Source: Ampelocalamus luodianensis
Taxonomy: Eukaryota; Streptophyta; Magnoliopsida; Poales; Poaceae
Length of the DNA stretch: 64,000 nt
Reading direction: 5' to 3'
NCBI GenBank assembly: GCA_036346255.1
Contig: CM070629.1
Span: 48,854,916-48,918,915, forward strand
Shown here: positions 22,064 to 33,709 of the stretch, piece after piece
Numbering within the stretch: the stretch's first letter is position 1
Layout: every line of letters begins with the position of its first letter
The notes under the pieces: generated by a model
Seen by the model: only the letters and a program-made list of their open reading frames with translations
Told to the model about the DNA's origin: nothing
Database searches by the model: none
Made by a program: the position numbers and the translations under genes

Positions 22064-25000
22064 AGTACAACACTACACGCAGGCTTAACAACGATCTGCC
22101 CACGTCTAACTCCCAAGATCCTAAACTTCCGGCTCCATGAGCCCAACTCACGGACGACACATGCAACATGTACCACTACATGCAAATGATCACTTCACTG
22201 GCACCCAGCATATAGATGCAAAAACTACTACTTGTCAAAATTAAATCCAACAGAGCATGTATGCAACATCATATCTTTGCAATAATGCTCCTAGATTCTT
22301 ACAACTTTTGTTTATGATCCATGTAATAGCATAGAACTATGAAAGAATTTTATTTTGACACATCCCCAAAAGAATTTTGGATTATAAAATTTTGCTAGGA
22401 TGAAATTCTTTATGCTCTTATTATTGCTTACAAAAAGTCTGGTCATATATGAGTATGATAGAGGTACGGATACACGTAGTATCCATCAAAATATACCCCT
22501 CCCGCTTCAACATTATTGGGCAACTATCCAATCCGTACAGACTAAGACGGCACAAAATTGAAGTTACAGGTAATAGAATTGGACCATGCTTACCCTATTA
22601 AATGACATATTTCAACAAGTAAACAAATTTCACATCATTAAATAGCAGGGATATAGGATGGAGAACTGCAATAATTCTCTTGGTTCCCACAATGGACAAC
22701 TGTTTTGAAACATCGAATCCTAGTGCTGGACAACTATTTTGAAATAGACAAATGATATGGAAGAATAAAAGCTTCCAGCCGATTAACTCCTGGTCTGTCG
22801 AAGAGTAAATAACACACAAAGTTTTTAGTATATATCATAGCAATCTTTCTTTTGCCTCATCAGAGAATGCACGAGAGCATCCTAGTGTAGTAAATATTAA
22901 CTCCACACAGTACCTACTCATCAGAGAATGCACGAGACCCTGCAGCTAGCAGCTCCTTGATAGCAGGGACTCTCCGGATGAAGTGGATGTAGCGTGGAAC
23001 CTTGCCGGTGGGCATGCGAGGAATCATGAATGAAATGGGCTCATCCTGCCCATTAGTATGTAGCAGACACCGAGAATATGTTTAGGGGTTATGTATTGGA
23101 CCTAGATCGTCACATTCCAGTCGGTATGAAGCCATCTCATTGAACCCATCCGCAGTTGCATCAATAAAACAAGTGAGCAGCACTTTCTATCGGAACATGT
23201 CCTTTTTTCGCTCGCCAATCTGCACTGTGATGATAGGTGCATGCAATTGTTGAAGTAAGCGTTGTTCCAGTTTTGCAATGAACATTGGCAGTTGGTATCC
23301 AGTTGGCATTCTGGGTGACATGCAAGTCTCACTCGCGTCCAGCCCTAACATTGTCCCTACTGAACCTCAAATTAGCTAGAAACTCATCAGCAATGGGATT
23401 TTTCTGTGTTGTTCTGCAATTGCATAGACTGTGACTGAGAGTCTGAGATCATTACCCGTGTAATCTTTGTTCCATCCAGTCGGTGTTTATCTTCTGTTTG
23501 CTTATTCGGATACATGTAGTCCAGCTGAGAGAAGAGTTTGGCCTGCTGCCAACACGACATTATTAATTTTTGACTCCCTGGAGATAGTGCTAGGGCTCCT
23601 TTTTGCCTAAATGGCTCCAATGCAATGTTGAAACAGGTCGCATGTTATAGCGGCTACAATAAACCTTTAAATATTAGCTGCGCTTGACTCTTAAGGTTTC
23701 ATGTGTAATTCCCGAATTAACATTACTACAGAATTGTGCACTCGTATGTGCCATTTGAGAAAGAAAAACATGGCATCACAATCACATGGAGATGGACGAC
23801 TGACGTCGAGCACTCGGCCAAATCGTCATATGAAGCGTAGTTTCAGGGATGCAATACCTCCAGTATTTGGGAAGCAACCATGGAAAATAAACGCAAGTTT
23901 TTTTGTCTTGTTGCTTCTGCAGAGACAGTAGTTCTAACAGCGGATGGAGTTACCACCAGAGGGTGGCTGCCCAGCCTGCTATGGCCCCCGTCCCACCTCG
24001 TAATGTATTGTGCTTTGAGAAGCAGGTATGGAGCAAGGTGCCTAGTTGGTTCAACCGGTGTTTAGAATTTTGGCCGAAAATCAGAAATTTTAGCCATACC
24101 AGTGGAGGCCTATAGGAATACAAACCGGTCCCTAAAAAATCGGTTTTGATTAATTTTGTCCAAAAAAAATCAAATTTGTTTGAATTTTGCTCAAATTTGA
24201 TTTTTTTTTTTAATTTAAAATCAAAAATTTTCAAATTTTAATTTGGAAAATTCGGTCAAAATTGTCTTAAATTTTCCAATTTTCGGCCTTGCCGTCCCTG
24301 TTAAAATAATGTTTCCAGTATCCAAAACCCTGGGTTCAGCTGGCTGTCACTTAGTGGCAATCCTCAAGAATGCGTAGCTGCTAGAAGCTGAATTCCAGAG
24401 GAACGCAAAAGGGATAGTGACGCAGTTTTTCATTACACGTGCCAGAACATTTGGAAGGTGTGGGATCGGAGAATTTTCTACCGCTAATATCTCACTATGC
24501 GTCGGGTCTTCCATCATAAATCAAGGAGGATGTTGAGACTAGGCGAGAGGCCATAGAATACCTGTAGTTGTCCCTACTTCAGATGTCCCTTCTCCCTTGT
24601 TGTCCCTTACATTTCAATAATATCTACAGTGTTTCACTTGTTGCCGTTTGGGCTAAGGTTACTCGGACCCTGGTGTAAACTCATTTTTTTTTCTTTTTTT
24701 TTTGGCCTCTTGATGCATCTGGAAGACAGGAAGAGGCAGAACTCCTTCTACCTTTGGTTTCAAAAAAGAAAATAAGATAGTGCTTCCATGCATCACTCCT
24801 CCAATTGGAGTTGCACAAAATTTTAAGCTCTTGAAGGGGTAAGTTGTTAGAATCCACCCTTCATGTGTGCTTCAAATTTGTGCATTTCACAAGGGGTGAA
24901 GCATAGAAGCGCCTCCAAATTTTTTGGTTGTTGTATTAGTATTACGTGTGAAATGTGCTGCTGCCCTACGGGTGTAATTTTGTAATACCTTAACATGAGA

Positions 25001-25250
25001 GAAATTTTACAATACATTTTACCATAGTATATAGTGGTAGTATAAATCAAATCTGGTTATTGATTTATTAAGGGCATAATAGATGATACATTAATGTAAG
25101 GTTAAAAATATTAATCTTGTGTCAAGTGATCCCCATATAGGTAATTACAATTTTACCCCATTGGGATTCTACTACTCACACTACTGGGTTTAGTATAACT
25201 AAATTTTAGCTAATATGAACCATTGGATCAAAAATAGTAAACGACCCGTA
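22064..25250. other. Unclassified DNA with gene-like fragments
   Basis: Mostly AT-rich. The minus strand at about 22905-23050 reads DEPISFMIPRMPTGKVPRYI and then HFIRRVPAIKELLAAGS before a stop. 23100-23300 gives a similar IPRMPTG-like text in another frame. I do not recognise the protein. The stretch 22760-23120 is paralogous to 25530-26020 (shared GAGTAAATAAC, CATCATAGCAAT and ATGTATTGAACC-type blocks), so it is a diverged local duplication. 24061-24300 is a homopolymer-rich AAAATTTT tract. Confidence 0.4.
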
Positions 25251-25284
25251 TTAAATTGAGTGTACATAAAAAAGCTCCAACACA

Positions 25285-25345
25285 ATACAACAACAACAAC
25301 AACAAAGCCTTTGGTCCCAAATAAGTTAGGGTAAACTAGAAATGA
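25285..25345 (+). repeat. SINE 3' tail, Au-SINE-like
   Basis: CAACAACAACAACAAAGCC then TTTGGTCCCAAATAAGTTAG and GGTAAACTAGA. This resembles the conserved 3' region of the plant Au SINE family (AAAGCCTTT..CCCAA..AAGTTGGGGTAGGCT) from memory. The rest of the SINE is not recognised nearby. Confidence 0.45.
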
Positions 25346-25825
25346 AACATGCTCAAAGTCAAAGAAACGAGAGCCTTACAAATAAAATAATAAAGTTTTA
25401 AGTGTACTCTTAAATGCAAGTGGACTCGATCCTGTCGTCAGCAGATAATACTAAATAGTAACATGCAAGGTCTGTCCATCAAAATAAATGATACACATTG
25501 TTTCAAGGAATTAATATGGGTTATGGAAAGAAGAATGCTTCCACCAAATCAACTTCCGATCTGTCCAAGAGTAAATAACAGCAGAAAGCTTGTATTAAAC
25601 ATCATAGCAATTTTTCCTTAAATTTGCTTGATTGCCTCTAACTCCACGCAGCACCAACTCACCAAAAAGAATAGCATAACATAAAAACAGGTGGTGGCCT
25701 TGCTTTCTCCTATATTTCTCCCTGCATCCTGCAATGGTGACAATGTTGACTCTACTAGACTAGAGACGCAAGAGAAAGAGCTAGGTGGAAGTAGGTGTAG
25801 CGCAGAGCCACGTTGATGGGAATAA

Positions 25826-25917
25826 GAGGAATTGGGAATGGAACATGCTCCTTTAGGAGAAACCACAGAGGAATTAGGAATGGAACATGCTCCTTTATAG
25901 GAGAAAGCCTGAGAAAC
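25826..25917. repeat. Two-copy 40-bp tandem repeat
   Basis: GAGGAATTGGGAATGGAACA and GAGGAATTAGGAATGGAACA each run on to TGCTCCTTT..AGGAGAAA; copy 2 carries a short insertion. Lies in the paralogous segment mentioned for 22064-25250. Confidence 0.8.
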
Positions 25918-26219
25918 CACAGCCTGCAGTCCAAAGCATACAGCCTGCACAAAGGTGGGCATCAGACTACTAGAAAATGTTCTGGTTTCATGTATTGAAC
26001 CCAGTTCCTGGCATTCCGGTGAACATAAAGCCACACTCGCAATCTTGAGCTCTCTGTGTCATTGGCATGGTTCACAATTTCAGTGAAATTTTGCTTAAAT
26101 TGGTGAAATTTCGGACATTTCGTTACCCTCCGAAAAAAAAATAGTTTCGTATAATTTTTTTTGTTTTGTTTGAATTTTGAGGGTTAAAGAAAGTAAAAGC
26201 AATGAATGACCCATAAAGA

Positions 26220-26300
26220 TGATGATAGCCTAGTGGTATGCCCTATCCACATGGTCCTCATGACCTGGGTTTGAATCCTAGGCTCCCTAGCTTCCAGTCT
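26220..26300 (+). repeat. tRNA-derived SINE head
   Basis: TAGCCTAGTGG at 26226-26236 fits the pol III A box (TRGCNNAGYNGG). GGTTTGAATCC at 26268-26278 fits the B box (GGTTCGANTCC) with one change. Box-to-box distance is 42 bp. The flanks do not form a cloverleaf, so this is not a tRNA gene. It is probably the 5' part of a tRNA-related SINE. Confidence 0.45.
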
Positions 26301-26319
26301 TTTTAATTTTTGGAAATAT

Positions 26320-29069
26320 TTAAATTTTAAAATTCAAATTTGATCAAACCGTTTGAACAAAATTCATCCGAAATTAACGAAATTTTGGTCAAATAATGCT
26401 TGCCTTGCTGGTAGACCAGTTGTTCACTCTCAGTAGTGTACGAGTCAATATCAATTGCTTCGGAATCTAAAGCATATAGATACCGATAAACACCGAGAAA
26501 TACCTCAAAAATTAAATTACTCAAAAATGCATGATTTTTCTACAGTAGTTAAATCATAATTTTAGATAAATTTAGGTGAAAGAATTATTCTATTTGGATT
26601 TAGCGTGTGAGTTATGGCAGTTTGAATTTCACTTTGCTTGAAATTCCAAATTAATTAGAATATGTTACTATTCACTGATTTTAATTATTTGGTGAAAATT
26701 TGCAGAGTAATGGAGGATAAAGGAATTACATAGATAAATAGAGAATGTTAATACAAACTCAAAATAATTTGGTTCATCTCATTTGGAGCCTTTATGAATT
26801 AGTTATGCATTTGTCAAGTTAATACAATTTCAAGTGTGCAATTAATTCATTTTTGGATTTTCGGTGTGTCCAAAAAGACCAGAGGAGGTCGTTAGGGTCG
26901 TCTGTGCAAAAATGGCTAGAGGGTTGTCTTTGAAAAATGGTCACGAAGAGGTCTTTGGGGTGGTCTGTATAAAATGGTCATGAGAAGGTCTTAGGGTGGT
27001 CGGTGCAAAATGGTCACAAGGAGGTCTCTAGGGTGGTCTGTGCAAAACGACCACAGAGGAGGTCTTGGGGGTGGTCTTTGTAAAAGACCGCGAGGAGGTC
27101 CTGAGGGTTTTCATTGGAAAACAACCACAGGGAGGTCCTGCGGGTTAAGATCGGAACAAAAGAGGTCCTAGATGGCCAAGATCAAAGCAAAAGAGGTCCT
27201 GGACGGTTGATATGAGCTCAAGGGAGGTCTTAACGGTTGAGATGAGATCTAGAAGGTCCTGGATGGTCCAGATGAAATATAAGAGATCCTGGACGGTCCA
27301 GATGAAAGTAAAGAGAGGTCCAGCGGGGTGGTTTTTACAAAAAGGAAAGCCACGGGAGGTCCGAAGGGGTGGTCTTTGAAAAAGGCCAAAAGAGGTCCTA
27401 GCGTACGACAACGGGACGTTTGTCATACACGACTTGCTCGGCAGCGCTACGCGCCACGGCGGAGCCGGCCAAGGGCACGCACAGATCTACAATAGTATCG
27501 CACATCTATTGGTAGTGGTCTCGATGGCTAAGCCGGCCTGTACCGATGGCGAGCCGGAGTTGAGCAGCACTACCAAAAACAGCAAAGATGCAAAACGTGA
27601 TAAAGCTCCGTAGCAGTTCGGATAAGCGGGTGCTCAAGCCTCTAAGGACTATTAGAGAGTTACCTGAGCTAGGAGGGTGCTCGGAGAAGCTTGGAGGTGG
27701 TCGGAGCTGTGCCGGCATCGAAGATGTCCACGGCGGCGGTGAGCTTCAACGTGGAGGGGCTGTCCTAATGAAAGAGACAAGGAGTGAGTGGTCAGGATAG
27801 CTCTAGTGAGGCTCAAGGGTGGTGTATAAGTAAGGAATTGAAGAATGGTTACAGGATTCAAGGTAGGAGCTGAAGAGGTGTTCTTCGGCCAAGAATGATC
27901 CAATCTTCAATTACACAAGACCTTGTCGTGCATTGGTAAAATTGATTGAGGGGAAACTTTAACCATGCCAAAAGACACAAGGTGACGCGCAAGGTTTAGG
28001 TTAACACTCACCGAGCACGGAGTTGGCACAGGAATGTCCTCGGGAGCGTGCTCTGGAGAACAGCGAGAGCTCGAAGATGGAACAAGAGCTACAAGTGACA
28101 AGAGAAGTTCGCATTAGCAAAAATGGACACAGGGACGAACATAGAGTAGGGAGGAATCACCCGGTTGTAGCTTACCAAAGAGAAACGCACGATAGAGCTT
28201 CTCTTTCCTCAGCCAGCCTGAGGAAAGATGGCGAAAACAAAGGGGGTGCGAGGGGTAATATGCTCATGCGACGACGGCAATGAAGGCGGCGTGAAGTGAG
28301 GGAGCTCTAGGAGTGGTCGCATGCGGCGGTGGATTGACAGCGTCGACTGGAGCCGTTCTGTGCGCGTTGGAGTGTCGCGGCCACATGGAGCTCAGCTCCT
28401 GCACAAGGTCAGGGACGAAACTGACAGCGTGGCCCACCTTGCCAGCGACTCGAACGCAAGCGCGCGATATCAGGTTAAGGGGGTCCTCGTGAGCCATTGG
28501 ATTCAAATCGGAAGGTCCTGGAGGGGTGTGGTTAGGGGGTTGGACTGAGTCAGTTCGTCGAGTCGGACTCGGGCCCAAGGAACAGTGCAAACAGGTTGGG
28601 TCTGAGGTTTGACTGGGAAATAATTTAACTTGTCTACTTTGACCGAGGCTTTAAAAATAGAAATAGAATTCCTAAAATCATGAAATAAATCATGGTGGTT
28701 CTTGGGAAGGTCTAGTGTCCATAAAAATTATTGAACCTCACTGTTCAAGATATATTTCATATAATATAAATTCAAGCTTAGTGTAGGTCATTAAATCGTG
28801 TTTGAATTTTTGGAGGGTTGAAACCAATCCCACAAATTTGGAAACAAATATATTAATTCCTTATAATTCATATAGTATTTGAATAAATTATTTCCATATG
28901 ATGATCATAAGTTTTTGTTATTGTTTTTAGTTAGAGTTCTAAGTTGATGTGTATGTTTGGTCTTTATTTGAGATTTTTCATGCACAATATATAAAGTAAA
29001 TGCTTGAAAGTAATGATGCATGCTGATGAGATGCATAACAATCCTCTTTATTAACTTGGGGATATGACA
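26320..29069 (-). repeat. Gypsy-type LTR, minus orientation, left end uncertain
   Basis: The high-coordinate edge is ..GGGGATATGACA, so the reverse strand starts TGTCATATCCCC as a plant gypsy LTR does. About 490 bp in, the reverse strand reads CACTGTTCCTTGGGCCCGAG then TCCGACTCGA. This parallels CACTGTTCCTTGGGTT and GAGTCGGGCTCGAGTCCGAG in the LTRs at 45193 and 54056. A GC-rich block (27420-28600) and a minisatellite lie inside. The left boundary is not visible and no primer site or pol was found, so a solo or truncated LTR is likely. Confidence 0.5.
26875..27400. repeat. GAGGTC minisatellite, about 15 units
   Basis: Imperfect tandem units of roughly 29-38 bp, each opening with GAGGTC and a GGGTGGTC or GGTCCAGATGA middle. 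At least two unit subtypes occur: outer units with GGTGGTCTTTG/TGTGCAAAATGG and inner units with GGACGGTCCAGATGAAA. Non-coding, inside the minus-strand LTR. Confidence 0.8.
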
Positions 29070-29218
29070 GTAGATTCCATACAATTACCTAGATGTCGTC
29101 GATAGGTAATTGGACTTGACATCGAGGAATGGTTGGTTACTGATACATGAAGTCATTTCCCAGTTGGAATACCTGTGCATGCATGCCACTTTCTGAACAT
29201 AGAGCAAACCCTAGCGGG

Positions 29219-30813
29219 CTCCTACTAATAAAGAGTGATACTTATCACTAACGGTTCCATAATAGAATCGTCCATGATATGGTCTCATATAACAAACAGT
29301 TCTATTATGGAACCGTCCTTGATATGAGACATAGACGGTTCCATAATAGAACCGACTGTGATATGAGACCATATCACGGATGGTTCTATTATGGAACTGT
29401 CTGTGATATGGTTGTTCTCAAGTTCTATATTTTGAGCATATTATCATGTATACATTTACGTGACATGAAAAATTGCATGTTTCTATGTCAATTTTATCAT
29501 TGAAATACTGCTAAGAATTTGCTTTAACTATGATACATTTCACAGACAGATATTTGTTCCACTAAACCGTCTGTAACAATATATAGTTAAACATATAATA
29601 TAGTAACTTCACCTCCAAACTATATATTTTTTTCATTTTGGAATTTACATATGGCCAAACAGTGTGGTCAGTCGCTTGTTACAAAGATTAAAAAAAATTA
29701 GAAACCTAAATAAACAAATTTTTTCTAGTGGCGGAGATAGGCTCCTATCTCTGTCTTCAAAACTTTGTAGGCGGCGGCGTCGACATCGGACGGTTCGTGA
29801 TCATCAGCGAACAAAGCCCGAAATACGTCCACCCGTTGACATGCTCATTCAAGTGTCTCCCAAAGACCCTCGGACTATTGAATCAAGAAGAATTGAGCCT
29901 ATAAGCTCTCTTCCCTTGCTTGAGGGGTCTCGGCTTGGTCAATTTAGTCACCCGCCGCCTCGATTAAGCAGTCCAAGTGACGGTAAACCTCCTGGAGACG
30001 TGCAACATCGTTGTGGAGGACGACGTCGATGACGCGGTACACTCACCGAAAGTGGGAGATCACCTCGGAGATGCGGCGAAGGAGGATGTTAAGACAGCGG
30101 AAGGTGGTCGTCACCTGCTCCGGCAAATCCTCGGGCAGAGGAGTGAGGACACTGTTGAAACAGTGTCCTTCCGCGTCATCTGCCAACGTACGGCCGGAGA
30201 GGTGCTCGTACAATATGGCCAGGAAGGCCATCAATGCCAGCGATAAGGAAACAGAAGAGGGAGCCATTCTGTCTTAAAAGTATATATTGTAGAGTTTATA
30301 TGTGGGGATGATCATCTTCGATGGTGAATGATCATTTTTATAAAATAAGGAATAAATTCGACGTGAAAGACGAAGAGACACATCGGGGAGCCAAAACAGC
30401 ATTGATGCGACGAAGAGACGCATTGGCGACGACGCCAACGAAGAAACTCACCGAGACTGTAGCGATATTATCACAGATGGTTATAATTAAAAACTGTATA
30501 TGAAGTCTATAATTATCATAAACTGTTCGTGTTAAGAACCGTCTGTGAAATATCACAAAGGGTTGTTTATTGAAAACCGTCTGTGATATTTCTAAATATC
30601 ACAGATGATTATTGTTAAGAACCGTCTATGATACTTCACAGACTGTTTTCATCATAAACCGTCTGAGATATTACCTCTTTACATACGGTTTTTAGCTCAG
30701 CCAGTAACATAGACGGTCTGTAAACCAAAACCATCTGTGATTGCATGTAATATAGATGGTTTTGGTAAACCGTCTGTAATGAGGTGTCCAGTATTAGCCT
30801 TTTTGTAGTAGTG
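29219..30813. mobile_element. Non-autonomous CACTA transposon
   Basis: The right end is TTTTTGTAGTAGTG, so the reverse strand starts CACTACTACAAAAAGGCTAA, a typical CACTA terminus. The left end (TCCTACTAATAAAGAG near 29220) is a decayed match. Both ends are packed with subterminal repeats. On the left, ACGGTTCCATAATAGAACCG occurs in both orientations four times between 29251 and 29400. On the right, AACCGTCTGTGATAT and its complement occur about eight times between 30530 and 30780. In autonomous CACTA elements these bind the transposase. No tnp2-like transposase is encoded. The 3-bp target duplication could not be confirmed. Confidence 0.8.
30043..30267 (-). CDS. ORF of unknown function inside the CACTA element
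   Basis: 74 codons from ATG, starting MAPSSVSLSLALMAFLAILY, a hydrophobic N-terminus that looks like a signal peptide or membrane anchor. It continues LPEDLPEQVTTTFRCLNILL. The stop (TGA) lies within TTTCGGTGAGTG, a good splice donor. Beyond it the same frame runs on as VYRVIDVVLHNDVARLQEVY before TAA at about 29960. I do not recognise the product. A captured host gene piece, with an intron starting at the donor, is a reasonable guess. Sequence on both strands is open here, so coding status is uncertain. Confidence 0.35.
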   Translation of the reverse strand: MAPSSVSLSLALMAFLAILYEHLSGRTLADDAEGHCFNSVLTPLPEDLPEQVTTTFRCLNILLRRISEVISHFR

Positions 30814-31940
30814 ATCGTTCAGACTTTCATGGTAAAGGCAAGTGCATGGTAGAGCAGTAGATATTGGTTTGTCAACCCTTGTCTTCACAATTGGATTGAT
30901 ATGACATATATTTATGTTTTCTGTATGCTGATTTAAATGCCATGATATTACGATGAAGATGATTTAATGAGGTTATTACATGAAATATTGATAACATGAA
31001 TGTTGATGACATGATGTGGTAATGACATGGAGATAATGATGATGAATTATGTTAATAAATAATTAAATATGTTGCATCATTTACATTCATCATGACAAGA
31101 GTTGCACGAGTTAGATCGGTGAGAAAGTCATGTAACTTTCCGGTGAGGTCAGTGAGAAAGATACATGACTAGTCCGGAGTGCTCTAGATAAAATCATACT
31201 TCGGTGGGGACTTCACGGGAGTGAAGGATAGAGCAGTTTATCAATGGGTGATCACTCTGCTATACTGGTATCAGTTGATGGAGTGGCATGCATAGTGGAG
31301 CATTGCATACATGAGAGGTGATATGATTAATTGAGCAAGGAATTGCAATGAATGATAATGACCATGATGATGATTAAAATGAATATTGAATTATTTGTTA
31401 TTGTTCTGTAATGTACTTGTCGAGTCTTGGACTCACTCTTATTTTGTTGTTGTTTTTAGGTGACCAATGATGGCAACATACATGGGATGGAGTAGCACAC
31501 AAGCATGACATGCACAATAATCACACATTCATTATCTATTTAGAGTGCTTCCATTAAATCTAGTGATATTGATTAGTTCCCTTTAGAATTTATTCATGGA
31601 CTTGGTTATTATTAGTTTAAATGCTTGAGACTTCGATTGATTTATTCTTGGTTTGATTATTATCTCTTTTTGCTATCCTATGTATATCAGGAGCATGGTT
31701 CTGGCGCTCCTTGTGTGAGGTCCCAAGTGTTTCTGGGGTGTGGACATCCCGAGCGTTTCTCGAATGCATGTATCTCGGTTGTTTCTTAGGCGCGTGTGTC
31801 CAGAGCCTTCTTGGTTCATGTTACCAAGTTGTGAACTTTTATCCTTAAGTAGTTACTTTATTTTAATTGTGTCTCTTGTGACCCGTTGATGGGTTTTTAT
31901 TACTTGCACGCTTGATAGAATTATTGTTAATTAAGTTTTA
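30814..31940 (+). repeat. Probable gypsy LTR fragment, plus orientation
   Basis: AT-rich text followed at about 31410-31470 by CTTGTCGAGTCTTGGACTCA..TTGTTTTTAGGTGACCAATG. A motif of this kind (GAGT-C-x-ACTCAC, then TTTCAGGTGA) is common in the 3' part of grass gypsy LTRs. No boundaries, primer site or coding region visible. Low-confidence assignment. Confidence 0.3.
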
Positions 31941-31959
31941 AATTGGTAGCTAGAATAAT

Positions 31960-32951
31960 GTAGGTGACATTCTGGGCTCAATGTTTCATTCCAGACCAAT
32001 AAGTGTGGCCCTGTAGATTAATATGTACTTGACCACGACTCGGAAACTCCTTTCCGATCACAAGTCAGCACTGGTCCCTAGTAAAACATAGCAACCCCTG
32101 AATATGCATAAAGATTCGAGTGGACGAACATAATAGTGCTCATGTGATGATCCCTTTGTTTCCCGATACTAGATCAAACTCAAAGCGAGATGACTGCCAT
32201 CCTATGATAGCTCGATCCTTCACTTGATCTTGTAGTGCATTATACACTTGCTGTTGACTCTTCAACCATATTTGGCATGGCCATGCACTTCATTACACAC
32301 TTGCGGTTGACTTTACAACCATATTCGGCATGGCCATGCACTTTCCAAATTCAACCATATCGAGGGGTCCAGAGATATCTCTCCCATTAAAGAGGAGAGG
32401 CAAATCTCATCATGACCATTCACATTTCTCTACATGTTTTATAGTAAACCCGAAAGCTACCATTATGACTACCCACTTATGAAGTAGCATTTGGCAACCC
32501 CTAAGTAAACTGTTACACATGTAGGAAATAATGACGATATCAGGTCTAAGGAAATCACATACACTATGTATGGGACCAATTGATGGCACTTAAGAATATA
32601 ACAATTCTCGCAGTATCTCAAAGTGGGTAATTCCAACATTATGTTCTCCAACATATGTCCATTTTATTGATTTGATATATATCTCATATCCATGATTCGT
32701 GAAACGTGTCCATCAATCAATACATGTGATGATCAATAAATCATAAGTGTCCCATATAATGATATAAGAATAGGGATATTTTTAATAACATCATAATATG
32801 AATAAAGAGTTTTACAAACAAGTCATATACTTGTTAATAAATATAAAATGATAGTTTATCCAAGGGATAAAATAACATATTATTCAATAGTTCATAAACA
32901 TAAAAGCGAGGTAATCATCTTCATGATTACCACTAGGCCATATCACTAACA
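31960..32951 (-). repeat. Copia-type LTR (Angela/BARE-like), minus orientation
   Basis: The high edge is CCACTAGGCCATATCACTAACA. Its reverse complement TGTTAGTGATATGGCCTAGT resembles the TGTTGGAAATATGCCCTAGA start of BARE/Angela LTRs. The reverse strand then carries TTATTAAC- and TTTATTC-rich text as those LTRs do. A 53-bp tandem duplication (32244-32349, ACACTTG.GGTTGACT..GGCATGGCCATGCACTT) lies inside. The left edge is uncertain. No coding sequence on either side, so a solo LTR or fragment. Confidence 0.5.
32244..32349. repeat. 53-bp tandem duplication
   Basis: Two units with the shared core TTGACT, CAACCATATT and GGCATGGCCATGCACTT; they differ at a handful of positions. Confidence 0.85.
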
Positions 32952-33204
32952 AAACCGCCCTGCCAAACCTCGCTTGGGGGCTAAGTAAATGGGTTTACAA
33001 AACTGAGGGCACTGTTTAAATGGTTTTGTAGATAAGGGGTTAGGTAGATAGACCTCTATAATTCAGGAGGCAAATTAGACTTATTCCTTTTTTAAAAAAG
33101 AAAAAACTTACTTAACTACAAGTGAACTTACAGTCATATTTGTGAGCCTACAGACATTTGAAATGATCACGAACATACTCCAATACCTAGCGATTCACCT
33201 TTAG

Positions 33205-33370
33205 GCCTTGTTTGGAAGGGTCGGGATCGACCGGGAACGATCGGGATCGGGGATGAATCCATGGGGATCATCCCGGCTGGGGATTTTTTTCCCGGCCCAA
33301 TGCATTTCGTTGCTTGGCTAACACTCGCGATCGAGAACCCCTCCCCCGTTCCAACCCAATCCACAGGGGT
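33205..33370. repeat. MITE-like terminal sequence
   Basis: GGCCTTGTTTGGAAGG is a common opening of grass MITEs. It is followed by a partly palindromic GATCGGGATCGGGGATGAAT..GGGGATCATCCCGG segment. The opposite terminal repeat was not located, so element class and extent are uncertain. Confidence 0.35.
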
Positions 33371-33709
33371 AACGAGACTCGCCTCGGTCGCGTGGTTTCA
33401 TCCCGTCGAGTCGCGAGCACAGCTCCTCTAAACGGCGCCGCCTCCCCCTTTCTCCCCCTGACTCCGGTGACGGGGAGCCCGCCGCCGTCACCGCCTCTTC
33501 CTCCTCCTCCAGTTAGTCTCCTCCTCTTCCTCCTCCTCCTACCACACGCCGCCCCCCGCTGCCGCTGCGCCCCGTCGTCCCTGCCATTGGCATCGGCAGC
33601 GCCATTGTCTCTTGGCGCGGGCCGGCTCCGGGTCGGGACGGAGTACGAGTGGCTTTGGGATTACCGCGGCGGCGGCATCGGGGGAGGAAGGAGGGATTAT
33701 GCCAAGGAT

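Noticed and set aside
26226..26278. tRNA gene
   Set aside because: A and B boxes are present but no cloverleaf, acceptor stem or anticodon arm can be formed from the flanks.
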